Shown one piece after another: positions 35,801 through 49,072 of a DNA stretch of 64,000 nucleotides; within the stretch, counting starts at the first letter, position 1, and every line of letters starts with the position of its first letter. Source of the DNA: Aulostomus chinensis (Eukaryota > Chordata > Actinopteri > Syngnathiformes > Aulostomidae); contig JBBMOA010000007.1 of assembly GCA_037954235.1 (NCBI GenBank), forward strand, positions 30,545,832-30,609,831, in the 5' to 3' direction. Under the pieces are notes generated by a model. That model was not told the DNA's origin, did not search any database, and saw only the letters and a program-made list of their open reading frames with translations. Position numbers and translations under genes: made by a program.

Positions 35801-38800
35801 CATATTCCCACTTCCTGTCTGTCAGGGCGAGCCATTAAAACATGATTTGATGTCTGTTAGATGTACATATACTGTAAATTGTGAGTGTTTGCCATATATG
35901 GCTTGTTTCCTGTTGCAGGTAGGTGGTGCCATGAATGGGACTTAATGTGTTCAGACTCTCATCACATGCTAATTTTGGACAGATTGGACCAGGTAACAGT
36001 CCTAGTACCACGGGAGGTACCAGGTAACAATCCTAGTACCAGGTAAGAGTCCTAGTACCACGGGAGGTACCAGGTAACAATCCTAGTACCAGGTAACAGT
36101 CCTAGTACCACGGGAGGTACCAGGTAACAATCCTAGTACCAGGTAAGAGTCCTAGTACCACGGGAGGACAGGATTGAGGACTCAAAGGCAGCTGAGTGTA
36201 AGGAGGACGTCCATTGGCGTGTGTGGGACCGACGTCTGAGAGACAATAGGAAGTCAGAGAAAAACAACTGTTGTGAGGAGGAAGAGACAAGTGTTGAGGA
36301 CAGGAAGGAGGATGTGGGACTAGGACCTGGTCCCAGATCTTCTCCTGGATTGAATCGATCTGAACGACTCCTCCAGAAGGTTGGAGATGATTGGTTCCAA
36401 AGGAGTGAAATGAGCAGTGATTCAGGATTTACATGTGCAGCCCTCAGAATAAAGATGATGGGCTCAGCAGTTGCTGTTCCTTCAGACGCCACGTGGTTCT
36501 TACTCATTCAGATGTGGCATGGAGATCCGCCTCTTGGCCTTCTGCACCATGTTGGCCTGGTTTCTTAGGTTGATGTGGATGATGGACGGTGCCAGCTTGC
36601 AGGGCTCACCGTCCACCTGCATGGGGATGGACTTGAAGGTTGTCAGGATCACTTCTTTACACTGGTGGAGGCGCTCGCCGTGACCGCCCACCTGCAGTGT
36701 GGCCTGGGCACAAAGAGCACAGCTTCAAAGGCATCCATGGAAACACTTCATGTTTAGTCGCTCGTCTTAGTTCTATGTATGATGCGATCCATTATTTTGC
36801 TGTGTGAACCCACATATATTCAGCACCATCGGCTGTGACCCCAAACAACCAGTGGTACTGGTACCAGAAATATCGGAGAACCAGCTCACGAGTTGTCAGG
36901 TCTTCCCACAGGTTGACAAGTTGTTTTGAAATGCTGTTTTTTGAATGAAGTTCTACACAATTGTGACATGGCGGCACACGAAGTTGAACCTGTCCTCATT
37001 TATATAGACTGCAAAATCCACTTTCTTTGTTCTGAACACGCTTCAGAAACTGGTGGTTGACAAGCAACAGGTGATATGAAGGGAATATACGTCAATACGT
37101 GTGTAAGGGAAAGTTGTGTCAATTTACTGTCAGGACAACCGACCCTCTTACTGTCTCACGGTTCCATCTGGGTACCAAAAAACAAGAACCGCAACAGAAA
37201 AACTGTGCGCGTGGTTTTCAAACACACAGCACAGCCAGTCGTGTTATTTTGGGAGGGGAGGGGCTTCGTCTCTCAGGCTCCCTTTGGGCCCCACGCTCAA
37301 GCTGGCCTTCTTGGCATTAAATGCTACAGGATGTTGTTATGATAGAGAACTCGACTCCATAACTGGTCTGAAGCTCATAACTAACTGGTCTGATAACTGG
37401 TATAAAACCCTGAAAACTATAAAATTACTTTACAACAACCTCATGAAAGTTTTTGATCATGAAACAACGGGCAAACTTCTTACTGCCTACACGTTCCACC
37501 TTCAACCAGGCTCACGTTTCATGTATCCAGTCCTCTTAGACGTACTAGCAATGTATACATAAGATGTCCTGTTTACGGGTCTACTTCATCTTCATGGTTT
37601 TTATTACTTGTACAGTTTCTTCTTATTTTCTTTCTGCCTTTCCTCTGTTGATACCTGCTGAGCTACGACACATAGCAGTTAGCATTCTTGCTAACTCTGG
37701 CACATGGCACACTTGTAGAGGCCACCTGTCACCACCTGTGGAAACGGACAGATTTTAAACTTGATGAGCAGATGAATGCTGTGGTAAAACTAATTTGATT
37801 GCCTGAGGTTTTTATCTAAAATCAAATCCTGTTTGTTTTTTCATAATTCTGAACATGTGATTCCTCTGACCCACAGAGCGCCCAAACAGACGCACACTCA
37901 AGGGGCGTCATCAGCTCGCGACTACGTTTCCCGTTTAAGAGTTTTGTTTGTAGTGGACATTTGAGGTTGAGATGACAGTCACGTGTCTGACGCGATCCGC
38001 TCGCATTCTCACCAAAGACGTCATGGTGAAGCCAATGACCTCAATGTAGCCGTCGTCATGGCGCTGTGGCTCAAAGTCGTGATGCTCAGCGGGGTGACCC
38101 CACGGCACAGTGCCTGCACAGTACCTGAAACAGAATCCCACGTGGCTGACAACATGGAGGCGTGGGTTTATCGGCACAACCATGGAGCTTCACTGCTGCC
38201 ATCAAACAACAAACCCCTCCATTGGCAGGTTTCACAGGTCAGACATCAAATACCTGGGGATGTTCAGGAACAGGAGACACTGCAGCTTCAGCTCCTGGAC
38301 TTTAGCCGTCAGGTCCGTCCCATCACACTGCAGACAGAACAGATGCGTCACGGCTTTTCTCTCTTCTGAGGGAAGTTCATCGACACGCGCACTTCTACTC
38401 ACCACCACCTTGATGTGCTTGGCAAGATCTTTAGAACTGCCACTCAGGAAATCTGAGAAGGCTGTCTGAAACACACACACACACACACGCACGCACGCAC
38501 GCACACACACAGGTAGATGAGTGTGTGTGGATGGAGTAAATGTTGTGCTGGGTGGTGACCAGACTTACCCCTGCATAGAACATCTTATTCCTGAAGCGGC
38601 TGTTAAACTTCTCTGGGTTTGCCTCTAAAAGACCGAAACATGGTTTAATGCATCTGGGAAACATGACGCTAACGTAGCCGCCTAGCATGAGTGGAGCGGA
38701 AGGCCTCATTCAGAAAGTGCAGATGCAGATGTGGAAGCTTCTGCTTCAATATGTAAGTGAGTGTTGGTCACATTTACAACTGGACAATAAAGTTGTAAAT

Positions 38801-41800
38801 GCTGACAAAGTTTTGGGAACAATGATGCCTGGTGCAGGTTAAGCTACATGCTAGGCTAACATCATGGGAGAGGAGGTTCTCAAACGGAAACCTCACGTGA
38901 GTCCTAACTGAATCAAACCAGCATGAGCACCACTTTCATTTGAGCTGGTTTCTGAAGAATATGCAGCTCCTATCATCCAGGTAGACATCAGGATGGACTT
39001 CATTGTGTGGAAACAGACAAGATTCAGAAAACCTGCACACAAATATATTCCACTTTCCCTCAGCACTGCTGACTCTTTGTTCTGCTGCCTGTTATGATCC
39101 CACGATGACTGCGTCCTCGAACTCACCTCGAGATTCATGGAAGCCAAGCGTGACGTGAGCATCGAAGCCCAGACTGAAGTAGTTGTTGAAGACGTCGATG
39201 GGGAGCTGAAACGGCAGGAACGTCATTCATCAGATGTTGAAATCAAAGAAAACTTCTCTAAACTGAGAGTCGAACTTCTTGTCTGGAGGCCTGTGGCTGC
39301 ATGAGCTGCAGTTACACTCGACCCTCCACTGCAGTGGCTCTCAAACTTTTTCTGTCATTCCCCCTTTGGAGGAAGAAACATTTTCATTCCCCCCCACAGC
39401 AATTTTTTTGACAAAATAGGCCATGTTTAACTTTATTGACCTGTTAAAATTACCAACATTCCTTTAGTTTTTCAGAACTAGAAAAAATGAAATAAAATGT
39501 GTTTCATCCCTGTCAAATATCTCTCCATTTTAAGAACAGACCTGACAACAGTTGCTATGAAAGAGCTTTGAAGCGCGCTTTGGTTCCGGGGGAACTAATG
39601 CGTGGACGTCGGAATTTTTTTCGCGGCAGAACCATAAACAAAGCGAAAGGTGAGGGGGAAATAATGTTTCTCAAAGTGTGTGGCGCGCCCCCAAGGGACG
39701 CCTCCGCCCCCACCAGGGGGGCGCGCCACACACTTTGAGAAACGCTGCTCTACTGGAACACAATCCACAGGGCTTTCTGCCTCAGAGCAGACTGGAGCTC
39801 ATCAGCCGAGGATCAAACCACTGAGCCTCCAACTCCTAGACAGCAGGCCTGGGAACAGGAAGCTACTTCTAAAGGTACCGAGCAAATCCCAGAGAACCCA
39901 GTCACGTTAAATCCATCAGTTTCAAATTTCAGCAGCTGAATCCCACTTCAGGGTCAGAGCGTGTAGACGAGCCTGGCCCGAGGCAGAGACCAGTGCATGG
40001 TTCAAGGTTACTTCTCGGCTTCCCTGCGGCAACATGCTAAGTTCGTTCCGGTCTCTGTTGCTTCTGCCTGAGGGTTTGCCACTGCAAGCAGGTGAAGCTT
40101 CCGTGTGACGGACGAAGCAGATTTCAGGATCACAGCAGAAGCCAAGTGTTGCCTCCAGGCCCTGTTACCGTGTCTGCTGGCCACAACCATCGACCTTCCA
40201 CTGAAGTTCCTTTGTGCTCCGCTGACGAACGCAGCCTCGACTGACCTTGTCAGTCTGATGCTCCTCTCGCTCCTCTGGCCGGGCCGCCGGGTTCTCCTCC
40301 ACGTTCAGGTTCCAGCGGTCCAGCTGGACGATGTTCCCGTCCTCCACGTGTGAGAGGATCTTTGTTATGGGCTCATCAGTGTAACCCTGAGAGACCAAAA
40401 TGGACTCAAGTAAACCCAGAGCCACACAGTTGCTCAACGGAACACCAGCAGAACTCACCCCTCCCCAGTTCAGGGTTCTTGCCAGGTCATTGCCGGTTCC
40501 CAGAGGAAGGATGGCCACAGGAGGCTGGGGGCGGAGCTTCAGTTGGTCCAACACTGACAGGATCCACCCCACCTGCGCACACACAAAGAAGACTGTTCCA
40601 ATGACCTGCATATCAGGATGAGGTTTGCAAGAAAAATAAGCCAATAAAACGACATGTCTCCTTATTAATTATGAGTTCTGCAGTTCTGTCATTGCAGTTA
40701 TGTTGCTCTTCTGTCAGTTGCCACCCTGTTATATGCAACTGTGAACTTTGGCCACTAGATGGAGCCAAATTAATGGAATTGTCTCTTCATTGATCCTCTG
40801 CAGTACAACTCACTGTCCCGTCTCCCCCGCAGGCCAGGATCCTCAGGTTGGGCACCTTGGAATAAAGCTCCAACCTGCAGGAGACACAAAGAACAGCTGC
40901 ACTTCACCTGGGACACGAAACCAGGAAGGACAGGAGGGAACGGGGGGAGGAGGAGGGGGACAGAAGAGTAACCAAGTGGGGGAATGGACCTCTGCGTGAC
41001 TGATGAGTGGAAGATGATTGGAAAATCCTGTGGGGGATAAGGAAGGTCAAAGGTCACATGACTTACCCTTCCCTCGGTCCACCTTTTGTCAAGTCAAACA
41101 CCTGTCGAGGATTCAGGTACCACATAAAAGACTGGATAATCTTGGCTCCCTGAAAGAAAGAAAGAAAGAAAGAAAGAACTCACACTATTTGCCATAAAAG
41201 ACAACAGAGTCTGAGTGACGCCAGGCACAGAGCAGCAGCCCCACAGGCGTCCGACTCGTGGTCACACACGTCTCCGCCTCCTTGACACACGTGTTCTGAT
41301 CACATTGATTGTTAGGATCTTAGTTCATTTCTGATGTTTGAGAACAGTGAGTTCTTCTGAGGGTCCCTTTGACAACCCTCCACCTGCCGCGGCCGGACAC
41401 TGATGTACGTACCTGATTGCCGCCACTTTTGGGGTTGACAAATACCAGCAGAGGTTTCATGAGCTGAGAGGGGAGGGGCTTCACCAGGAAGGGCTTCCAG
41501 CGGCCATCTTGGAGCTGAAACGTCCAAGTTAGGCATATTTAGAGAAACCGATGTGTCCAAACTAGCTTCATCTCCCCAGAAAATCAACAAACAGGATTTT
41601 TTTCTTTAATTTATTCTACATTTACTTATAAAACCATTCTGTGTTTCTCAGAATACAAGATAAGACATTTTTAAATGACCGAGAAACTAGGACAAAAAAG
41701 TAATAAAATTGCTTTCAAAGTCTTTGTTGTTTCAAAAGTGATTACTGCTAATTTGCAAATGACATTTTTTCCTCGACAATTTCACTGGTTTTCTTGAGTA

Positions 41801-42542
41801 AAACGAGGCCAGGAAATCATTAAAACTTGCTGGAAAATTAGGAAGTAAATTTTGGTAAAATACCCAAAACATTCCTAATCATTTGAATGACAAATGCAGA
41901 CGTGAGGAGAGCAACTGTGTCAGAGCCTCTGTGTTCAAATGCAATAAGAGTCCATGGAACTGTTCCTCATTTTGTTTAAGACCTCCTAGAAACCCCTAAG
42001 GACCCCTGCAGGTCCACGGACCAACCTTTGACAACCTTCCAGAAGCACGCTCTCACCTCTGCTGCCTTCTTGTTTGACTTGTTGCATTTCAGGGACGTCC
42101 GTTTTTTCTTTTTACTGGACTTCAAAGACGACTGGACAGAAGGAGACAAACACGCCCATCAGCGGGGGTGAAGTTTGTTCACTTGACAGAGGTGGCGCGA
42201 CTCATTCAAGGACTGTTGGACACTTGATAACTGGACAATGCTTTGTTGATTTTCTACGATAAAAAGCTGCAGGGGTTTGGGCTTTAGAGTCGTTCCTGTT
42301 TGATGGGGCTTGATGGGGACCTTCATCAGTGACCACCCACGAGGATGCTGGGGCACGAACGCAGAAACGTACGTTGATGTAAACGTGAATCAATGAGCAG
42401 CAGGTTCGGGGCGCCAGGCTCGTTCATAACGTTTGTAGATGATCAAAACTTTATGAGGAACTCTTAATCTGAAAATCCAGAGACTGAACGAGTAATTTTC
42501 AGTGAAGGAGTTAGAAAGAGTAGGTTATCACATCATGCAATG

Positions 42543-42584
<42 letters not shown>

Positions 42585-45500
42585 TACCTGTGGTCGGCGG
42601 ACCCTCAGGATCCAGGTGGGAGGGATGATGACAGCAGCGTGAGCTCCTAGTGAGCAACACTCCTCAATCTGCTGCAGCATGAAACACGTCACCTTGTTGT
42701 GATACTGAAAAACAGACAGGAAGTGACCGCACTGGAGTGACAGGAAGTCACCTGCCTGCTGACCTAACCTAAACTAGCTCACAAGTCACAAATGACACTT
42801 TTCTACTCGTCAGGACTGAGAGGATGTCTGAAGTTTCTGTATCGTGATGTTTGTCTGTAGCGTAAAAGACACGGTAACACCTTTGTTCTTCATGGAGCGA
42901 CCCAGAGCAGAGACAACAAAATGGCTGAGGTGCAAACTTACCGCCTGTTTGCACCACGAGCAGCTGATGGCAACAATCTCTTTACTGTGAAATGAGAACT
43001 TCTGTTGGAACCCCTGAGGAGGAGAACGTCAGAGAACATCAGCTGGGTTGGAGCGACTTATAGGCTTGCAGTTAAAAACGGAGCTGCGACCAAAGCAAAC
43101 CCAGTCAGGTGGCCGTTTCTGAACAGATCCTTGATCGCTGCGGTGAACCTGTCATCTCTGTGGCGGCGATGGGCGAGACTCACCTTCCCACACTGCCGGC
43201 ACCTTCCCGTCTGACGTCTGCGGTGGACCCAGTGATGTCGCACCACGTTGGACTGAAACACAACATCACCAATTAGGACTTGCTTGATCTTTCATCCTGT
43301 CAGGTGCTTCTACCTGGCCAGGTGACGAGGCGACAAGTAGCTTCAGTGCTCTGATGCAGAACGCGTTCAAGTGAAATAAACAACGTTCCACCTGTCAGGC
43401 ATGTTTTTAATCCATGGAATGCTGATGATCAAACCGCCGCCGCCGGGACGACTGTGGATGAGTCTGTCCAGAAAAGTGTTCTGGCATTGTGAAGTCACAT
43501 CAACTTGACCTTTGACCTTTTGGATACACGATGTAATCAAATACTGTCATTTTCGTTAGTTTGTGTATTCTAGACTTGTTATTTGTACATTCATCAGTAC
43601 TTAATTTGAAAAAAGATTCTTCCAAGTGGCTCTTGAGATGTCACCTGGACAGGTGCGCGGCTGATGGCGCTCTCCCGTGGGACGACAGGGACCTCGACTC
43701 TACACTGCCAAAAGGGTTTCGGTTCATTCTCAAGTAAAAGTTGACAATATTGGCAAATTTGAATTAATGTAAGTATCAAATCCAAAATCAGTAGCTGGTA
43801 AATGACAGAAGAGGAAGAAAGGCTAGGAAGGAGGTGTGGTCACTGGGTCACATGACCCGGGAGCTGCTGAAGAAAAAAGACGACTTTCCAGTAAAATATT
43901 GGCATGCAACAGATCACCAACCCCGCAGCAAACGCACCACCATCCCAACTGGAGTCGGACACGAACCTCTCGGAGGGCGCGTGACCCCGGCTCCCGGAAC
44001 GACGGCTTGCACCTGAAATTAATCTGAACCCAGAGAGAAAAGATGGTGAGGAGCGCCAACTTTGGGGAACGCTGGCGATCCCGCGGCCTCCAGGTTTACC
44101 TTCTCCAGCTGCTCCATGCACATGGTGTGGACCGATATCTTGCAGCCCGCACATTTCTTCCTGGCAACCGACTTTTGCTACAGGAAATCAGAACGTGATG
44201 AGTTGCTGGTGCTTATAGACAGGGCAGGGCCACGCCACAGGGGGCGCTGTGACTCACCAGTGACTTGACGATGCAGTACTGCTCGCCGACGTAACAGAAG
44301 TCTCCAGATCCACTCGTCTCAAACCAGATGTGGTCACCAAACTGGGCGTTGTCCTGTGACGTCATGAGAGGACACACAAACGTTTCACTGCACAACAATT
44401 AGTTTCTCACCAAGTCCATCTTTACCCTCACAAAGAGTCAGTGACCCCCCCAGCACAGCATGGGCAGGACTTTCATTGTGTTCATGTGGTCCCTCAAGAC
44501 TGAATATCATTATGACTTCACGGCAAACACCAGGAGATGAACTGAGACGCGTTCGCCCCGGTGAAATGGCGCTCCTAAAGTCGGGAGCGTCTGGTTGACC
44601 AGTGATGATGTCACTCACACTCCAGTCGATGGTGCTGCTGGGCTCCCGCAGTGGGTCGGTCTGCCCAGACGCCGAGACGCTGGACACGTGCTGCACGCCT
44701 GACTTGGCGATGGCTTTCCTGCAAACACACGAGACAGAAGGAGGCAGCGTGAGAGCAGCAGCCAGAAGACTCGTCTCAGCCAGTGGCGTCCATCACGGCC
44801 CCGGTCTGAGCAGCACACGGCAGAGGGAGACTACTGCCGGGGGAGCACCAGCCTATCCAACTACTCCATCTCTCACGCACGCACACACAATCACACACAC
44901 ACAGGCACACACAAACACACACAGGCGCCCACACACACACAGGCACACAGGCACACACCTGCGAGGTGAGTTTGAGCTGATCGTGCACCTCTAAACCAGC
45001 TGCTAATTAGCTTCAGGGAGTTTGGAGCAGAAACTCAGGCTGCGATTAGGAATCATTTTAATGAGCTTATTACTTATTAACGCTTCCTGTGCACACAGGA
45101 AGTGCCGTCTCACTCTGAACGTCACAAGCTGCTGTTGATTTCCAGACTGACTTTTGTGCCCTAGCGGCGCTCGTCATGTTCCACTCATCCCACCAACATG
45201 ACCTGCCTGACAGGCCGACTGGATGCCATCAGCAGATGCACGTGCAAAACCTCGTCGCCATGTTGGCTTGTGGGAGGAAACCCGACATTTTTACCACCAC
45301 AGTGAGACTTTCTGGTTAGCACCAGACTCACATTGGATTAAAACGGAGTTTCCATTCAAACACTACTTCTATGCTAAATGTAGCCAAGTCATCTGGTGTC
45401 AGATGGCGCCGATTGGACACGATGGAGGTAAAACCTTTGGCTCTTATGTGGATGAAGTGGACGAACGCTCGTGGGCCGACGACATGCGTCTACCCTGTTA

Positions 45501-48500
45501 CTGTGTGAGCGCCTGCTGAGGACCAGATGTGTCAACGCACCCACCAACTTTCAGCTCTGTCAGCTTGTTCAACAGTCACAGACATTCTCAGCAACACCCA
45601 GAGCAGCATGGCCGCCATGGTCAGAGACTACATACAGCAGGAAGGCACTCCAGCTCTCCCGGCAGCCATCGTAGCCTCGTGCTGCCAGCCAGCTCGGGGC
45701 CCCGGGGCCCCTGCAGGAGGCTGCGTGGTGGAGAGAGAAGACTGAGTTCCTGCGGCTGGGCAGTGCAACGCCTCGACCTGGCCAAGGGCTGCCAGCCTTT
45801 GAGATAGTGGAGATCCTCCTCCTCTTCGTCTGGCTGCAGGTGCGGTGGTGGCTGTAGGGGGTGGAGTCCCTTGCAAACACCTGAGACGAGTTCCTTCGCA
45901 GGCAGCGCGGGGCCCGAATCAGGGGCCGTGATGTGGATGGCAGTTGGGGACTTTTACTCATCACCTCCAGGGTGATGGCAGAGGAAGAGGGGGTGGAGGA
46001 CACTGGGACATTGTCCTCCACCACAAGCTCCGCCCCAGACAACTGACTAGCGTGTGATTGGCTGTTGTAAGCCACAGATTTATCGCTGCTGTCATCGTCT
46101 GAGTCTGAGTGGAGGCTGCTGGACCGTGAAAAAACCATCCTGCTGCTGGCTCCACCCCTCACCTCCACTTGCTTTTCCCCAGCAGCTAGCCCCGCCTCCA
46201 CGCCTTCCTCCTCCTCCTCGGCCATCTGGATGAGGCTGGCCAGCAGCATGGACGGCCCCAGTAGGTGGGTGTCAATGTTGCGCAGCTTCCCCACCTTCTT
46301 CCGGGACACGGCAAACCTGGGGTTGAGGCTGGGGGTGGTGGTGCTGGAGCGCCTGCGGATGTGTCCCCCCCACCTGTTGTGTGTGGTTAGGTCAAGCTGT
46401 CCAACCCCTAGCACCCCAGCTTGCAGCTGGACACTGGAGCGCCGCCGGTGTGTCAGACTGGAGGATGGTAACCCGATGCTTGACCTGCGGCGAGCCTTGC
46501 CGGTTGGGATGGCCACGCTGGGCCGCTGCTGGCGACAGGATGGGGCTGTCGCATCCACCTGCTGGACAGCTTCCTTCCTCTTAAAGTGACGGCGGAAAAA
46601 TGTGTCCATGTTGGACGCTCCAATATGGCTGTTGGACGCAAACAGCAGTTAGCCAGACAGCAGAGAGGCGGAGCCACATTACCAAACAGCCACGAGGTAC
46701 AAGGACAACAGCAAACATTCAGTTTGAAAACAAAACTATATATGTGTGTGTGTGTGTGTAAACATCTATATATGTATATAGATGTTTATATATTGTGTGT
46801 ATAAACATATATATGTGTAGGTGTATAAACATATGTATATATATGTTTATACACACACATATATATGTATATATATATATGTGTGTGTATAAACATCTAT
46901 ATATGTGTATATATGTATATATATATATGTGTGTGTGTAGAAACATCTGTATGTATATATATATATATGTGTGTGTGTAGAAACATCTGTATGTATATAT
47001 ATGTGTGTGTATAAACATCTCTATATATGTATATATATGTGTGTGTATAAACATCTCTATATATGTATATATGTGTGGGTGTATAAACATCTATATATAT
47101 GTGTGTATAAACATATATGTATATATATGTGTGTATAAACATCTGTATGTATGTAGATGTGTGTGGGGTGTATAAACATCTATATATGTATATATATGTG
47201 TATAAACATCTATATATGTATATATGTGTGTATAAACATCTATATATGTATATATATATATGTGTATAAACATCTATATATGTATATATATGTGTATAAA
47301 CATCTATATATGTATATATATGTGTGTATAAACATCTGTATGTATATATGTGTATAAACATCTATATATGTATATATGTGTGTATAAACATCTATATATG
47401 TATATATGTGTGTATAAACATCTATATATGTATATATATATGTGTATAAACATCTATATATGTATATATATGTGTATAAACATCTATATATGTATATATT
47501 TGTGTGTATAAACATCTATATTTGTGTGTATAAACATCTATATGTGTATATATGTGTGTATAAACATCTGTATGTATATATGTGTATAAACATCTATATA
47601 TGTATATATTTGTGTGTATAAACATCTATATTTGTGTGTATAAACATCTATATTTGTGTGTATAAACATCTATATTTGTGTGTATAAACATCTATATGTG
47701 TATATATTTGTGTGTATAAACATCTATATTTGTGTGTATAAACATCTATATGTGTATATATTTGTGTGTATAAACATCTATATTTGTGTGTATAAACATC
47801 TATATATGTATATATAAGTGTGTATAAACATCTATATTTGTGTGTATAAACATCTATATGTATATATGTGTGTATAAACATCTGTATGTCTAGATGTATA
47901 TATATAAATGTATGTATATAAATATATATATACACACATTTATATACATACTTAATATTTGTCTATTTATTGATTCTTTCTTGTAACTTGAAATGAAAAA
48001 CTTTGATTGTTTTATGTCGTTTCTGTAAATCTCGTCTGAATTCAAACTACCAATCATTAGTTTGTTGAATGAGAACTCTCAGGACGGAGTTCCAGCTTCC
48101 TCCGTTAGCTCCTCTGTTAGCATCGATACACCGGAGTGTCTTCCTGCCAGGAGAGGAGACGATGCCGACCCACAATTCCTTGCTGCAGCAGCTCTGACGG
48201 TGACGCCCCACTCAGCTGTTCACCCCAACAACCAATCAGCACCACCACCAGATAAACTTGAGCCTCCAGGGAGGATTTGTTCCTCTGGTTTGGTAAAACA
48301 GCTCCCACAAATTAAAGCTGCAGTTCTCGTTCTGCTGCTGGCGTGGACGCGTGTGGAGGCGTTAGTCTGACATTCTTGTGTAGCGCCATGAAGGCGTCTC
48401 CCTGTCAGAAGCAGCAGCAGCATCAATTATAAAAGTGGAAGTGTGGGGTTCCCTCCGAGGGGAGCAGCATGGCAACAGGAAGCTGTCATCACCACAGTGA

Positions 48501-49036
48501 CACAGACAAAACAGTAACTAAGACCAGCTCCTCCTGCTGTCGAGCTTTCACCAATCTGCCTCCAACGCCACGACCTGTCACCTGCAGCTGGCGACAGTCC
48601 AGTCAGACGTTCCCTTGAGATACGGAGCCATTTAGGTTTGGTCCGGGTCTCCCAGGGGAGCTTGGCACCGTCAGGAGGAGTTTCATTTATTTGAGAGCTT
48701 GAGGGATGTGTGTTTACCACTCGTCTGAAATTTTCTTGTCATTTTTGTTCTGCTTGTTTGTTTCATCATTTTACAGTAACTTTTTCAAAATCCCTGAAAT
48801 TTTACTTCTTTTAATGTACTTATTTATGTTTCTGAAAGAAACCAAGTGGAAAGCACACAAGCTCTTCTGTTGGCGTGCATCCTCACAAACATCCAGGAGA
48901 GGGCGAGCCAGAGCCACAAACACAGAACTAAAGGTGACTCCTCGTTTCCGGTGAAATTGGGACAGACGCACAGTGTCCTTTAAACACGCCGCAACGCTTT
49001 TGATTGACTGATGCGTCTTTTCTCCTCCTGCCTCCT

Positions 49037-49072
<36 letters not shown>

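Noticed and set aside
37076..37562. Overlapping plus-strand frames up to 148 codons in a dgkz intron
   Set aside because: There was no recognisable domain, no splice support and no consistent codon use. It may be transposon debris.
45569..45635. Extension of the long-form dgkz exon to the stop near 45569
   Set aside because: A good donor (GTATGT, 45630-45635) gives the phase needed to join the next exon and matches the human WSALLAK junction.
46719..47935. Several overlapping Tyr/Ile/His-rich frames on both strands
   Set aside because: They are translations of the AT-rich satellite with no protein features.
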